Source: Streptomyces chrestomyceticus JCM 4735
GTDB lineage: Bacteria; Actinomycetota; Actinomycetes; Streptomycetales; Streptomycetaceae
NCBI RefSeq assembly: GCF_003865135.1
Contig: NZ_BHZC01000001.1
Coordinates: 6,448,001-6,512,000 of the forward strand
Length of the DNA: 64,000 nucleotides
Direction: 5' to 3'
Shown: positions 9,462 through 20,608 of the stretch, piece by piece
Numbering within the stretch: the first letter of the stretch is position 1
How the letters are laid out: the number at the start of each line of letters is the position of its first letter
Notes under the pieces: generated by a model
What the model saw: only the letters and a program-made list of their open reading frames with translations
Database searches by the model: none
What the model was told of the DNA's origin: nothing
Made by a program: the position numbers and the translations under genes

Positions 9462-11855
9462 ATGGGAGCAACGCACGACGACAGCATCAGGATCACCGGC
9501 GCACGGGAGCACAACCTCAAGGACGTGGACCTGGAGATCCCCAGGGGGCGGATCACCGTCTTCACCGGGGTGTCCGGCTCGGGCAAGTCCTCGGTGGTCC
9601 TCGACACGGTGGCGGTGGAGTCGCAGCGCCAGCTCAACGAGACCTTCACCTGGTACGTACGCAACCAGTTGCCCAAACACGAACGGCCCAAGGCCGACAC
9701 CATCGAGCGACTCTCCCCGGCGATCGTCGTGGACCAGCGGCCCCTCGGCGGCGGCGCGCGCTCCACCGTCGGCACGCTGACCGACATCTACGCGATCCTG
9801 CGGGTGCTCTACTCCCGCTGCGGCACGCCGAGCGCCGGTGAAGCCACCGCGTACTCCTTCAACGACCCGGCCGGCATGTGCCCCGAGTGCGCCGGGCTGG
9901 GCCGCACCACCCGCATCGACCTCGACCGTTTCCTGGACACCGGCCGCTCCCTCAACGCGGGCGCGATCCGTTTCCCGCCGCTCGCCGTCGGCACGGCGGG
10001 CTGGCAGATCTACGCGGCCTCCGGCCTCTTCGACCCCGACAAGCCCCTGGACCGGTACACCCCGAAGGAGTGGGACCTGCTCCTGTACGGCAAGGGGTTC
10101 ACCGTCAAGCGCGGTGGGCGGGCCTACAACAACACGTACGAGGGACTGGTCGAGAACTTCGACCGGCGCTATGTGAAGCGGGACGTCTCGGCGCTCTCCG
10201 AGAAGACCCGGGACATGGTGCGCGGCTTCGTACGCGAAGGGACCTGCCCGGAGTGCCGGGGCGCGCGGCTGACCGCGGCGGCCCTGAAGTCCCAGGTCGC
10301 GGGGCAGAACATCGCCGAGATGGCGGCGCTGGAGGTCACCGGACTGAGCGAGGTGCTGCGCGGCATCGACCCGGCCGAGGAGCCGTTGGGCGCGGCCATC
10401 GCGGCACGGGCGGTCACCGCGCTGGACCGGCTGACCGACATCGGCCTCGGCTACCTCAGCCTCGACCGGCCGGCCGCCACCCTGTCCGGCGGCGAGGGGC
10501 AGCGGCTGAAGATGGTGCGCCATCTGGGCAGCAGCCTGACGGGCATGACGTACATCTTCGACGAGCCGAGCACCGGGCTGCACCCCAGCGACGTACGCCG
10601 CCTCAACGACCTGCTGGTGCGCTTGCGCGACAAGGGCAACACCGTGCTCGTCGTCGAACACGACCGGGACGTCATCGCCGTCGCGGACCATGTGGTGGAC
10701 ATGGGGCCCGGCGCCGGTACGCACGGCGGCGAGGTGGTCTTCGCGGGGACGGCGCGGGGGCTGGCGGCGGCCGACACGCCTACGGGGCGCGGGCTGCGCC
10801 GCGTGACGGGCGTGAAGGCGGACGTCCGTACGCCGACGGACTGGCTGACCGTACGGGACGTGACGCTGCACAACCTCAAGGGCGTGGACTTCCGCGTGCC
10901 CACCGGGGTGCTCACGGTCGTGACCGGGGTGGCGGGCTCCGGCAAGAGCACGCTGGTGTCCGAGGCGTTCGTGGGGGCGCACCCGGAGGCCGTGGTGGTC
11001 GACCAGTCGGCGATCGGGGTGTCCGCTCGGTCCACCCCGGCCACGTACCTCGGGGCGATGGACGCGGTACGGGCGCTCTTCGCGCGCGCGAACGGCGTAC
11101 CGGCGGGGCTGTTCAGCTTCAACGCGGCCGGGGCGTGCGATGAGTGCCGGGGGCGCGGGGTGATCCATACGGACCTGGCGTACATGGACCCGGTGACCTC
11201 GACCTGCGAGGCGTGCCGGGGGCGGCGCTACAAGGACGAGGTGCTCGGCCTGACCCTTAGCGGCAGGTCGGTCGCGGACGTGCTGGAGATGACGGGGGAG
11301 GAGGCGGTGGCGTTCTTCGGGGCGGGCGACCTCGCCTCCGCCGGTGGCGACGAGGTGGCAGGTGTCGTACGGAGGCTGTCGGCCCTCGTCGAGGTCGGGC
11401 TCGGCTACCTGACGCTGGGGCAGTCGGTGTCCTCCCTGTCGGGCGGCGAACGGCAGCGCCTCAAACTGGCCACCCGGCTGCACCGTACGGGGAGCGTGTA
11501 CGTGCTCGACGAGCCGACCACCGGACTGCACATGGCCGACGTGGCGGGCCTGCTGGAACTGCTCGACCGGCTGGTGGACGGCGGCAACACCGTCCTGGTG
11601 ATCGAGCACGACCTCGATGTCGTCAAGCGGGCGGACTGGGTGGTCGACCTCGGGCCCGGAGGCGGCCGGCGCGGCGGCGAGATCGTGTACGCCGGGACGC
11701 CGCGGGGGCTGCTGGCGGCGCGGGGGTCGGTCACGGCCGAGTGCCTGCGGGGGTCGCTCGACGGTTGGCTGTCCGGGGCCTCGGCCGATGGCCGGCTGTC
11801 CGGGGCTTCAGCCGTCGATCGGCCGTCCACGGCCTCAGTCGACGGTGCGCTGTAG
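9462..11855 (+). CDS. Short UvrA-like ABC ATPase (drug-resistance/UvrA2 type)
   Basis: 797 residues with two ABC ATPase modules of the UvrA family. Walker [10 protein letters not shown] (~38) and GVAGSGKST (~488). Signatures: [10 protein letters not shown] and [10 protein letters not shown]. Walker [10 protein letters not shown] and LDEPTTGLH. Four CxxC zinc motifs are present (CPEC, CPEC, CDEC, CEAC). Canonical UvrA is ~950-1000 residues, so the UvrB-interaction region is probably reduced, as in UvrA2 and DrrC-type proteins linked to tolerance of DNA-binding drugs. The last ~40 residues are a repeated Leu-Ser-Gly-Ala-Ser tail with no family counterpart. Its end overlaps the convergent gene at 11835 by 21 bases. 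Confidence 0.88.
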   Translation: MGATHDDSIRITGAREHNLKDVDLEIPRGRITVFTGVSGSGKSSVVLDTVAVESQRQLNETFTWYVRNQLPKHERPKADTIERLSPAIVVDQRPLGGGARSTVGTLTDIYAILRVLYSRCGTPSAGEATAYSFNDPAGMCPECAGLGRTTRIDLDRFLDTGRSLNAGAIRFPPLAVGTAGWQIYAASGLFDPDKPLDRYTPKEWDLLLYGKGFTVKRGGRAYNNTYEGLVENFDRRYVKRDVSALSEKTRDMVRGFVREGTCPECRGARLTAAALKSQVAGQNIAEMAALEVTGLSEVLRGIDPAEEPLGAAIAARAVTALDRLTDIGLGYLSLDRPAATLSGGEGQRLKMVRHLGSSLTGMTYIFDEPSTGLHPSDVRRLNDLLVRLRDKGNTVLVVEHDRDVIAVADHVVDMGPGAGTHGGEVVFAGTARGLAAADTPTGRGLRRVTGVKADVRTPTDWLTVRDVTLHNLKGVDFRVPTGVLTVVTGVAGSGKSTLVSEAFVGAHPEAVVVDQSAIGVSARSTPATYLGAMDAVRALFARANGVPAGLFSFNAAGACDECRGRGVIHTDLAYMDPVTSTCEACRGRRYKDEVLGLTLSGRSVADVLEMTGEEAVAFFGAGDLASAGGDEVAGVVRRLSALVEVGLGYLTLGQSVSSLSGGERQRLKLATRLHRTGSVYVLDEPTTGLHMADVAGLLELLDRLVDGGNTVLVIEHDLDVVKRADWVVDLGPGGGRRGGEIVYAGTPRGLLAARGSVTAECLRGSLDGWLSGASADGRLSGASAVDRPSTASVDGAL

Positions 11856-12473
11856 CAGGCCCCAGGTGAACTCCGCGACCGTGGGCCGCGGTTCGCCGTC
11901 GGCGTCGGGTACCGTGAACGCGAGGCGCCAGCGGGTGGGGGCCGTGCCCTCCATGGGGCGCGCCGGGGCGAACGCGCGAGCCACCTCGTCGACCGTGCAG
12001 GACCACGGGACCAGATCGCCGGTCGTCCGCAGGGCGGGGGCGGCGGCGCCCGGCGCCCGGACGAGCCACGCGTTCCACGCGGTGCCCTGCGGACCGGTCA
12101 GGACCTCGAACCGCAGATCGGGCCAGAGCGGTACGGGCCAGGTCAGCGCCTCGCAGGTCAGGTCGCCGATGCGGCGGGCGGTGACGGACTCGGGGCGGCC
12201 GAGCAGCGAGCGGTAACGCTGTACCGCACCGCGCGACCGTGGCGAGTGGGTCCACGCCTGCCAGCGGCGGTTGGCCTCCCGCAGCTCGGCGCGGGAGGCG
12301 CCGAGGGCGCGCAGCGCGTCCTCGACCAGGCCGGGCTGGTGGTCGGCCATGCGGCGCAGCAGGACGAGCTGGAAGGCGCGGGGGCCGTCGGCGGGCCCGC
12401 CCGCACCGCTGCCGGGGCCGTCGCCGGACGCGTCGTCCGGGCCGTTGTCAGTGGTGGGGTTCATGATGGACAT
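11835..12473 (-). CDS. Conserved-looking protein of unknown function
   Basis: 212 residues; not recognised. The first ~28 residues are Asp/Gly-rich and probably disordered. The rest looks globular and soluble, with a helical region ([25 protein letters not shown]) followed by Trp-rich strands ([28 protein letters not shown]). No signal peptide or membrane helix. It is the last gene of the leftward glycan operon and overlaps the Trm112-like gene by 13 bases, so it is probably co-translated with it. Confidence 0.65.
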   Translation of the reverse strand: MSIMNPTTDNGPDDASGDGPGSGAGGPADGPRAFQLVLLRRMADHQPGLVEDALRALGASRAELREANRRWQAWTHSPRSRGAVQRYRSLLGRPESVTARRIGDLTCEALTWPVPLWPDLRFEVLTGPQGTAWNAWLVRAPGAAAPALRTTGDLVPWSCTVDEVARAFAPARPMEGTAPTRWRLAFTVPDADGEPRPTVAEFTWGLLQRTVD

Positions 12474-12739
12474 GTTCGCGGACGACCGGGCGGGCGAGCA
12501 CCCTGACCGGGCTCGTCGGGTGGGCGTTCGTCCGGGGGCAGCCGGCGCAGGATGGCTTCGTGTTCGGTCTCGGTGACCTGTTCACCGCAGGAGGGGAGGA
12601 GCTGGGGGATGTTGTCGAGAATCGGGTAACGGCGGCGCAGCCGCGGGTTGTAGAGGACGTCGTCCGGCACGAGCAGGGTCAGCGGGCCCTTGTCGATCGG
12701 GCAGGCCAGGATCTGCAGCAGGGGGTCGTCGGGGGTCAC
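12461..12739 (-). CDS. Trm112/UPF0434 family small protein
   Basis: 92 residues. The first 60 fit the bacterial UPF0434 (Trm112-like) fold: [17 protein letters not shown], then [20 protein letters not shown]. Relatives usually read CPxCK in the first knuckle; here the second Cys is Asp, so zinc binding is probably lost. Eukaryotic and archaeal Trm112 stabilises class I methyltransferases, and two such enzymes are encoded in this operon, so a partner role is plausible but inferred. Its ATG overlaps the stop of the membrane protein gene (ATGA). The tail after residue 60 is Pro/Arg-rich. Confidence 0.8.
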   Translation of the reverse strand: MTPDDPLLQILACPIDKGPLTLLVPDDVLYNPRLRRRYPILDNIPQLLPSCGEQVTETEHEAILRRLPPDERPPDEPGQGARPPGRPRTCPS

Positions 12740-13734
12740 GGCTCAGCTCCTTGGGGTGGGGCGGGGCGGGTGTCGGGGGTGTCCGTTCCTAGCTCTGGTG
12801 CTGGTTTCGGCTCCGGGTCCAGGACGGGTTCCAGTTCCGGTTCCAGTTCCTGTGGGGCGTCCTGGCGGGGCAGGGCCAGCAGGACGAGTACGGCGACCGC
12901 GGTGCCGCCCAGGCGCAGGCCCAGGCGCAGGGGATCGGCGGGCAGCGGCTCGCCGAACGCGACCGTGCCGCAGGCGACGGTGAAGACGCAGGTCACGGTG
13001 GTACAGACGGGGACGATGAGGGAGGCACGGCAGCGCTGGAGCGCGGTCTGCGACAGCACCAGGCCCACCGCGCCGGTGAAGAGCAGCAGATACGGATACG
13101 GGGAGGTGAACACGTCACGGACGGCGCCCGCGGGGTCGTGCGCGCTCAGCAGTCCGGAGACGCCCTTGATGGCGAGCGAGCTGACGCCGTAGAGCAGGCC
13201 GACGGCCGCACCGTAGGGGACGCCCGAGGTGGGCTGGCGGTGGCGGCGCTTCGCGCGCCGCTCGGCGGACCCGTACAGCCACAGCCCCGCGGCCAGCGAC
13301 GGCAGGGCGATGGCGAGCAGGGTGCCGGTGGGCGCGGTACGGGTGACGGTGCCGGCGCCGCTGCCCTGGAGTGACCCGACGACCATGCCGAGCGCCAGCA
13401 GGATCGCCAGGATGCTCCGGCGTTCGCGGCCGGTGGTGCGCTCGCCGAGGAAGACCGACGACAGGAGGAGCAGCAGGACCAGGCCGGAGACGAAGATGCC
13501 CTGGGCGGCGGCGATGGGAAGGGTGCGGTAGACCGCGAGCTGGGCGGCGAAACCGGCGGCGAGGGCCAGCGAGCCGGCCAGCCACAGCGGGCTGCTCAGC
13601 AGGTGGCGGACGAGTCGGGCGGGCCGGCGGGTGTTCAGTGCGGGCAGCGCGGACAGGGCGCGCTTCTCCAGCACGAACCCGGTGCTGTACAGGACGTTGG
13701 CGAACAGTGCGGCCGCCACGCCCCACCACAGCAC
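12736..13734 (-). CDS. DMT/EamA-like multi-pass membrane protein
   Basis: About 332 residues with roughly nine or ten hydrophobic helices, for example VLWWGVAAALFANVLY at the start, GIFVSGLVLLLLLSSVFLGE and YLLLFTGAVGLVLSQTA. Pattern and size resemble drug/metabolite transporter (EamA) proteins. The last ~45 residues are a Pro/Glu repeat tail. GTG 13734 was chosen because GAAGGGAG sits 7 bases upstream; ATG 13761 would overlap the methyltransferase gene. Its place in a glycan operon suggests moving a lipid-linked intermediate, as small multidrug-like flippases do; this is inference. Confidence 0.75.
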   Translation of the reverse strand: MLWWGVAAALFANVLYSTGFVLEKRALSALPALNTRRPARLVRHLLSSPLWLAGSLALAAGFAAQLAVYRTLPIAAAQGIFVSGLVLLLLLSSVFLGERTTGRERRSILAILLALGMVVGSLQGSGAGTVTRTAPTGTLLAIALPSLAAGLWLYGSAERRAKRRHRQPTSGVPYGAAVGLLYGVSSLAIKGVSGLLSAHDPAGAVRDVFTSPYPYLLLFTGAVGLVLSQTALQRCRASLIVPVCTTVTCVFTVACGTVAFGEPLPADPLRLGLRLGGTAVAVLVLLALPRQDAPQELEPELEPVLDPEPKPAPELGTDTPDTRPAPPQGAEP

Positions 13735-13738
13735 TGCC

Positions 13739-14527
13739 CTACTCCCTTCTCCGGCGGGCATGGACGAGCAGGACGGAGGCCAGCGAAGGCAGTCGGCAGG
13801 CGGCACGGTCCAGGGGCCGCAGCGGACGCGGCACGTCGTGGTACGGCGCGCCCGCGATCCGTACGACCTCGAAACCGCAGGCCGGCAGGAAGCCGCGCAG
13901 GGCGCGGGCGGTGTAGAGGCGCAGATGGCCGACGACCTGGGTGCCGGGCCGTCCGTGGATGCCGCGCATGCTCACCTCCGAGAAGACGGGCTGGACCCCC
14001 GCGAGGAGGAGTCCGCGGTTGTACCAGGCAGCGAGATTGGGGGTGGAGAGCATCAGGTGACCGCCGGGGCGCAGGACCCGGCGCAGTTCGTCGAGGGCCG
14101 CGTCGGGGTCGACGAGGTGCTCGATGACCTCGCTGAAGAGAACAGCGTCGGCGCTGCCGTCCGCGAATGGCAGCCCGCTGTCGCCCAGTTCACCCCGTAC
14201 GGCGTACGGAACCCGGGTCGCGGCGCGGCGCAGCGCGTCCTGCGACCAGTCGACGCCGACGATGCGGTGGCCGGAGAGGACGGTGGCCGCGACGGCGGCC
14301 GCGCTCCCGTCGCCGCAGCCGATGTCCAGGACCGTGGCCGGGGGCGCGCCGGGGCGTACCGGTCCCAGGGCCCGCGCCAGCATCAGCGCCTGGCGGCGGC
14401 TCCGGGCGTCACCGGAGGCGACGGGGACGGCGGGGTCCTCGTAGAACTCCCGGAGGGTGTGCGGCGGTTCGCGGTCCGCTGTGGTTCGTGGACCGCTGCC
14501 CAGAGGGGTGGCGGTCTGCCGGGTCAC
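13739..14527 (-). CDS. Class I SAM-dependent methyltransferase
   Basis: 262 residues with a complete Rossmann methyltransferase core: motif I VLDIGCGDGSAA, acidic end of strand 2 VGVDWS, motif IV FSEVIEHLVDP, and LRRVLRPGGHLMLSTPNL. The type resembles small-molecule or lipid methyltransferases (Methyltransf_11). It starts with GTG overlapping the stop of the condensation-like gene (GTGA), giving strong coupling. The acceptor is unknown; a sugar or lipid of the operon's product is likely from context. Confidence 0.82.
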   Translation of the reverse strand: MTRQTATPLGSGPRTTADREPPHTLREFYEDPAVPVASGDARSRRQALMLARALGPVRPGAPPATVLDIGCGDGSAAAVAATVLSGHRIVGVDWSQDALRRAATRVPYAVRGELGDSGLPFADGSADAVLFSEVIEHLVDPDAALDELRRVLRPGGHLMLSTPNLAAWYNRGLLLAGVQPVFSEVSMRGIHGRPGTQVVGHLRLYTARALRGFLPACGFEVVRIAGAPYHDVPRPLRPLDRAACRLPSLASVLLVHARRRRE

Positions 14528-16083
14528 GGGGTGGTTCCTTCCGGGCGGACCGTGGGGTCCGGGTGGTCCGTGGGGTCCGGGCGGTCCGAAGGGCCCGTGC
14601 GGCCCGTGCCGTCGTCTCCGGCCTCCGGCGTCCAGGACGTGGCCGCTAGCGACCGGGCGAAGAGGGTGCCCAGACGGGCGCCCGCCTCGTCGTCCAGGAG
14701 CGCGTGCGACCAGCGCAGCGCCAGTTGGACGCGTCCGCCGACGGAGACGGTGGTGACGGTCAGGCCGCGTGGAATCCGGGCCGGGGCCGAGAACCACACG
14801 GCGGTGGGGCGTCCCGCGTCCCCGAAGTCGAGCGGATAGGGGATGCGGCCGATGTTGGACAGCAGCGTGGTGGACGCCAGGGGCGCGGCGGCGGTGCGCA
14901 GCGCCCGCGTGAGGACGCCGCGCGCGCCGACCGGGAGCACCGGCGCGGTCAGCAGCGCCGCACCGAGGCCGAGTTGGGATCCCGGCGCGGCCTTCAGGGA
15001 ACGGGTGCGGGCGGCGGTGCGCCGCAGCAGCCGGGCGACCGCCGCCGGGTCGGGCGGGTCGGCCGTGAGCAGCGGCGCGTCCTGCTGCTCCTCCGGGCCG
15101 AATCCGACGGAGACCAGCCGGGTGCCGTTGCCGATGGGCATGTCCGTACCGCGTGGGCGGTCGTCCACCGGCATGGTCACGACGACGGGGGCGCTCGGAC
15201 GCCCGTGGACGTGGTTCCAGCGGGCCACCATCAGGCAGGTGGCGACGAGGAGCTGGTCGTTGACGGTGAAGGCGGCGACGCCGCCGACGCGGGGCGGCCG
15301 GGCCGGTACGGGCAGCTCGGTGATGAGCATCCCGTTGCCCCGACAGGCCGAGCCGCTCATGGTGCCCGAGCCGCCCCGGCCGTCCGTCCTCCGGGGCCCG
15401 CGTTCGGCGGCGATCCGTACCGGCCGGGCCAGACGGTGCCCGCCGAGCGGCGGCGTGTCCGGGGGAATGCCGCCCGTGGCGGCCCCGGGCGCGCGGACGG
15501 GCGGGGGCGCCGGGGAGTTGTCGGCGCCTCCGTAGAGCTGGGCGGCGGTGGCCAGCACCCGTAGGCAGGCCGGACCGTCCAGCGCGGTGTGGTTGATGGT
15601 GACGAGCAGTACGGTGCCGCCGTCCGCCACCCCCGCCTTGTCTTCATCCCCGTCCGGCCCCTGCTCGACGACCTCCAGCCGTACCGGCGGCGAGGTGTCC
15701 AGCGGCGGGCAGTCGGCCAGGGCCCGCTCCCGAGCGCGTTCGAGGGCGTCCGGGCCCGGTGGCGGGAAGACGACCGGGTCGACGTCCGGCACGCCGGTCA
15801 GCTCCCACGCGTACCGCCGCCGCCACCAGCGGTGCGGAGCCTGGCGCATCAGGATGCGGGGGTGCCGGCACAGCGCCTCCCGGAACGCCGCCCGCAGCCG
15901 GTCGGGGTCCGGCCTCCCGGGCAGGTGCACCTCGATGTGCACGGTTTCCGGTTCGTCGTCCGTGAGGCAGTGCCGGGTGATCTCGTCGACCACCGGGAAC
16001 GGGATGCGCCGTACGGTCCGGTCCGCCGCGCCGGGCGGCCCGTCCCCGGCCGGTCCCCGTCGTGCCGGCTGCAGTGCGGTCAT
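14524..16083 (-). CDS. Condensation-domain-like acyltransferase
   Basis: 519 residues. The motif VTINHTALDGPA (~residues 165-176) matches the HHxxxDG catalytic motif of the condensation, PapA and wax-ester-synthase acyltransferase superfamily, with Asn in the first His position. A later LSNIGRIPYPLDF and SHALLDDE also fit the two-lobed fold. Such enzymes join acyl groups to alcohols or amines, as PapA proteins do on mycobacterial glycolipids. The gene is coupled on both sides (ATGA with aftD-like, GTGA with the methyltransferase). The C-terminal ~30 residues are a Gly/Pro/Asp repeat, encoded by a slippage-prone repeat at 14530-14610. Confidence 0.75.
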   Translation of the reverse strand: MTALQPARRGPAGDGPPGAADRTVRRIPFPVVDEITRHCLTDDEPETVHIEVHLPGRPDPDRLRAAFREALCRHPRILMRQAPHRWWRRRYAWELTGVPDVDPVVFPPPGPDALERARERALADCPPLDTSPPVRLEVVEQGPDGDEDKAGVADGGTVLLVTINHTALDGPACLRVLATAAQLYGGADNSPAPPPVRAPGAATGGIPPDTPPLGGHRLARPVRIAAERGPRRTDGRGGSGTMSGSACRGNGMLITELPVPARPPRVGGVAAFTVNDQLLVATCLMVARWNHVHGRPSAPVVVTMPVDDRPRGTDMPIGNGTRLVSVGFGPEEQQDAPLLTADPPDPAAVARLLRRTAARTRSLKAAPGSQLGLGAALLTAPVLPVGARGVLTRALRTAAAPLASTTLLSNIGRIPYPLDFGDAGRPTAVWFSAPARIPRGLTVTTVSVGGRVQLALRWSHALLDDEAGARLGTLFARSLAATSWTPEAGDDGTGRTGPSDRPDPTDHPDPTVRPEGTTP

Positions 16084-19000
16084 CGAGTGGGTTCCTCCCC
16101 GCTCCGGTCCGGTGAAGTGCCGTGAGGTGGTGTGCCCTGAGGTGGCGTGCCGTGAGGTGGCGTGTCGTGAGGCGGTGTTCCGTGAGGCGGTGTGTCGTCC
16201 GAAGGCGCGCTGCCCGGAGGCGGCGCGCTGCCCGGAGGCGGCGCGCTGCCCGGAGGCGGCGCGCTGCCCGGAGATGGCGCACTGTCCGGAGTCTGCGCGC
16301 CACCCGAAGGCTCCGCACTCTCCGACGCCGCGTCACGCCGTCGGCGGCGAGGCAACGGTGGTGCCTGCGTCCCCGCCGCCACCGTTCCTCCGACAGACGC
16401 CGACGTAGCCGCCGCCCCCGGTTCCTCCGCCAATTCCCCTTCCCTCCGAGGTCCCGCCCCACCCCGCGCCCGCGCCCCGCGCCGCCCCCATGACCCGGGC
16501 ACCGTCACCACCGCGGCCGCCAGCGCCAGCAGGGCAAGTGCCTGCGCCGTGGCGCTGAAGGCCCCGGCATCGGCGGCGGCCGGTTCGCCCGCGCCGAGTG
16601 CCGCCGTGACGCCGGCACCCACCATGGCCAGCAGCGCGACCGGTACGAGGATCCCCGGCCGGAACCGGGCCGCCAGTGCCACCAGCGGCACGATCACGGC
16701 GTACGGCCCGGCGGCGAGCACCACGACCACGGTCAGGGCGACGACGCCCAGCACCCAGGAGGGCGCGGGCGGCGCCTGCGGTTCCGGTGGTGTGCGCGGT
16801 GTGCGGCGTACCAGGGCGGAGCCGATGAGTACGGCGATGCCCAGCGCGCCGCCGAGCAGTCCGAGATCGTACGTGGTGGCGGGCGCGTACGAGAGTTTCA
16901 CCAGCCCGCCTCGGCCCGCCGGGATCAGGAAGCCCTGCTGCCAGCCGTCGAGCCGGACCGGCGACAGTTCGCGGCCGTCGAGCGTCGCGTGCCAGCCCGC
17001 GTTGGCGTTCTCGTACATCTGGAGGTACGCGGCGGCGCCGGTGCCCACCCGGACCGACCGCTGGTCGCCCGCCCAGTCCTCCGCCGCCACCGTCCGCCGC
17101 TCGCTCGCGGGCGCGGGGGCGCTGCCCCGGCTGAGGGTGATGTCCGTCAGCGCCAGCGGGCCCTGGTCGCCGGCCTCCACCCGGTGTTGTCCGGAGGGGA
17201 GTTCGAGGTTTCCGTCGCGTGCTTCGCCCGCGCACAGTTCGACCGTGACGGGTCGGCGTTCGGTCAGGTCGCGTACGTATCCGGAGGCTTTGGTGGCGTG
17301 CAGGGTGCCGTCCACGGCCAGGGGCGGGCCCTGGCCGCACGGCAGCGAGAACCGGTCGGCGGCCGAGGGGGCGGGACGCGCAGCGCGTCCAGGGCCGGGA
17401 TGTAGACCTCGCTGAGGCCGACGGGCAGTTGGAGGGCCTGGTCGGCGACCGGGTTGTGGACGGTGAGTTCCTTGACCTTGCTGATGGTGATGTCGAGGCG
17501 GTCGGTGGTGATCGGGTCGAAGCGGGCCTGGCCGTTCTCGTCGACGCCGGCGGTCGCGGCCCCGTCGGGGGAGTTGACCAGGATCTGTTCGGGGCGGGTG
17601 GAGAGGCCGCCCGCCGCGGCCAGCACGATCTCGTCGACGGGCCGCTTTCCGGGCCAGCGCAGGTGCAGGGTGGGCTTGTCGCCCGAGATCCAGGCGGTGG
17701 TCAGGTCGCCGTCGACGAGGTTGCGGGGGCTGAGCGAACGGCCGGAGCCGAAGCTGGTGGAGTCGGCGGTGGCGGTGATGCGTTCCTTCTGCTGGGGGGC
17801 CACCCGGTCCAGCAACTGGTCGAGTTCCGGCCCCGGTACGGCCAGGGCCTTGGCCGACACCTCGTACGACGCGCTCGCGCCCGTACGGAACTGGCGGTGC
17901 AGCCCGACCTCGGCGGAGACCGGCGAGAGGCCGCCGGGGTCGCTGCCGCGGTGCAGGGAGTACGTGGCGGACGGTGCCGTGGACTTCTCGTCGTCCGTGG
18001 GGAGTCGCAGCAGCCGGGTGACCTGTACGTCCGGTATCGACACCTCGGAGAAGCCCGCGCCGGACAGTCCGGCGCGCGGCGTCTGCGACCCGGTGATGGT
18101 GATCTTCAGCCACTTCGCGACCCCGGCCGGTGCTCTGACCTGCTGCTTCACGCCGTTGGTCAGCAACTGGCTCTCGATGCTGCCCCGGTCGGTCTGGACG
18201 CGTACGGAGGTCGGCGCCGCCCGCATGCCGTCCCCCGGCAGCGGTGTCAGCCCGATCTCGGACGGTACGGACGTGGGCCGGGTGAAGCCGATCCGCAGCC
18301 ACTGGCCGACCGGTTCGCCCGCGCTGCCCTCGGCCCAGCCGGTGTCCGGGTTGCCGTCGAAGGCGTTCACCGGGTCGTACTGCGGAAGGTGGAACAGCCA
18401 GTTGCCGCTGCTGGAGGCGGTGACCGAGGCGGCTCCCCGCAGCACCCCGGTGGTCTGGTGGTCGATGCCCTCGGAGGGCAGGATCTGCCGCGGCGGGCGT
18501 CCGGGGTCCTGGACGCTGTCCGGGTGATTCTTCTCCCCGGGCGCGTACGTGTACGACGTGTTGGAGTTGACCAGTCCGAACCGGGTGTCGGCACGGCGCA
18601 GTCCGTCGCCGGTCAACTGGAGCGGCGGGGTGCCGACGCCCGGGTGGTTGTCGCCGGTCAGCACGGCCGGCCGGTGGCGCAGCGTGGGGTCGGCGGACAG
18701 CGGGAGCAGTGCCTCCGGCCCTCCGCTGACCTGCGCGGTGTCCGACACGGGCTGGGCGGTGACCGGTCCGGGGCGTGGGGTGTCCACCGGTTCGTAGATC
18801 TCCACCGAGCGCTGGCGCGGGTACAGGCCCTGGATCTGTACGGGGGTGTCGGGGGCGATCTTCCCGTCCGTGGTCAGCGGCCCGAACGCGGCGACCCGGC
18901 GGTAGCCGGACGCCTCCAGGGTGCGTTTGACGGTCTGTGTCGGTAGGTAGCCGATCTGGTCGGGGTCGAGGTCGTTGCGGACGACGACGTCGTACAGGCC

Positions 19001-20608
19001 CGCCCGGCCCAGGAAGTCGCGCAGCCCCGGCACTTCGGAGCCGGACAGCAGCGCCTGCTCGACGGCGTCCATGGCGCGCCGTACGCCGGGCGTCCCGAAC
19101 GGCACGTAGTCGCGCTGCGCCCACCGGGAGCGGGCGAGCACGTCCAGGGGCTGGTCGATCGGGGAGCCCCAGGTGTAGATGCCGTGCGCGGTGGCGGGGA
19201 CGACGAGGGCGCGGTTGTCGGGGGTGTTCTTCTTCAGCCAGTCGGCGGTCCGCTCCCAGGCGTTCGGCAGCTTCTTGAAGGCGCCGGGCTGGAGGACGGT
19301 TCCGTTGAGGAACGGCAGGGCGAGCGCGGGCAGGGTCAGCAGCGCGACGACCAGCGGGATGTGGCGGCGCCCGGGGATGCGCCGGGTGCCGCGCCGCTCG
19401 CCGGCCACCCCGACCAGGTGGGCCAGGCCGAACGCGAGGGCCAGCGCCAGGCCCGGCCCGAACTTGTAGATGTTGCGGAACGGCCGCAGCCAGCCGTCGA
19501 GCCAGTCCTGCCACAGCCCGTGGAACGGGCCGCCCAGCGCACCGGCGTACCCGGTCAGGCAGATACCGGCCACCACCAGCACGGTCAGCAGCAGCCAGCG
19601 CCGCTCCGGCGCGTCCCGGCGGGCCAGCCCGGCCAGGCCCAGCGCGGCGGCCAGCGCCGAGCCGAGGATCGCGACGACGCCTGCCGCCATGGTCCAGCCG
19701 GCCGGCAGCCAGGGTTCGCCGAAGTTGAGGTAGCCGGTCCAGTTGCCGGCGCCGCGCAGCAGTTCGGTCGCCGACATGGTGCCGGTCGTGGTGTCGGCCT
19801 GCTCGATGTACGGCATGAAGTCCTCGCCGTACACCCCGAGCAGCAGCAGCGGTACGGCCCACCACGCGGTCGCCAGGACGACGCCCGGTATCCACCACAC
19901 GAGCAGCGCTCTGCGCCGGGCGCCCGTACGCGACAGCACGTACAGCAGGACGGGCAGCAGCGACGCCAGGGTGGATGCTGCGTTGACGCCGCCCATGAAG
20001 GGGATGAGCAGCGCAGAGCGGGTGGCGGCCAAGCGCGCGGACGCGCGGTGGTTGGTCAGCGGCAGCAGGACCCAGGGGAGCAGCGCTCCCGGCAGCGCGG
20101 CGGCGGAGGTGGACCCGACGACCATGGTGAACGTCGGCCACAGCGCGTACGCGGCGGCGGCGAGCAGCCGGGACGGCGGCGTGCCGACGCGCAGCCGTTC
20201 GGCCAGCCGCAGCGCGCCCCAGAAGGCGGTGGTGACGATCAGCGACATCCACAGCCGCTCGGCGAGCCACACCGGCAGGTGCACGAGGTCCGTCAGCGCG
20301 TAGTACGGCAGGGACGGGAACGCGTAGCCGACGTACTGGTCCGTGATGCCGCCGAAGCCCGCCCGGTCGTGCCAGAGCTGCCCCAGGTCGCTCAGGAAGC
20401 GCCAGGGGTCGGTGGTCACCCCCAGCTTCGTCTCGAAGGTCATCTTCCCGGCCGACGGGGCGAGGAAGAGCACGAAGGTGACGGCCCAGAACGCGAGCAG
20501 CCAGCGCCGGGAGCGCGGCGGTCCGGGCGGCGGCGCGCCCGGCGCGGACGCCGGGGTGCCTCCGGCGTCCGGCGATCCCGGTGAGCTGGACACGAGCGTC
20601 TGGGTCAT
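16080..20608 (-). pseudogene. aftD: Frameshifted AftD-like alpha-(1->3)-arabinofuranosyltransferase
   Basis: A ~1510-residue membrane glycosyltransferase of the AftD family (DUF3367 type), which in mycobacteria adds arabinofuranose from decaprenyl-phosphate donors to wall arabinan. The first ~430 residues form many membrane helices. Then comes a large outer part with two discoidin-like carbohydrate-binding modules (AFDGNPDTGW...QWLRIGF and LVDGDLTTAWISG), and late helices. The frame breaks at G runs 17367-17375: VYIPALDALRVP continues as APSAADRFSLPCG after restoring one base. The C-terminus is a long Pro/Gly repeat. Both ends use ATGA overlaps with neighbours, which argues that the true gene is intact and this is a one-base error. 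Confidence 0.8.
16121..16290 (-). repeat. In-frame tandem repeats encoding the AftD-like C-terminal tail
   Basis: Five or six 15-base units (16121-16198) encode Thr-Pro-Pro-His/Gln-Gly repeats. About five 18-base units (16201-16290) encode Ser-Ala-Pro-Pro-Pro-Gly repeats. Unit lengths are multiples of three, so copy-number changes keep frame. Confidence 0.8.
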
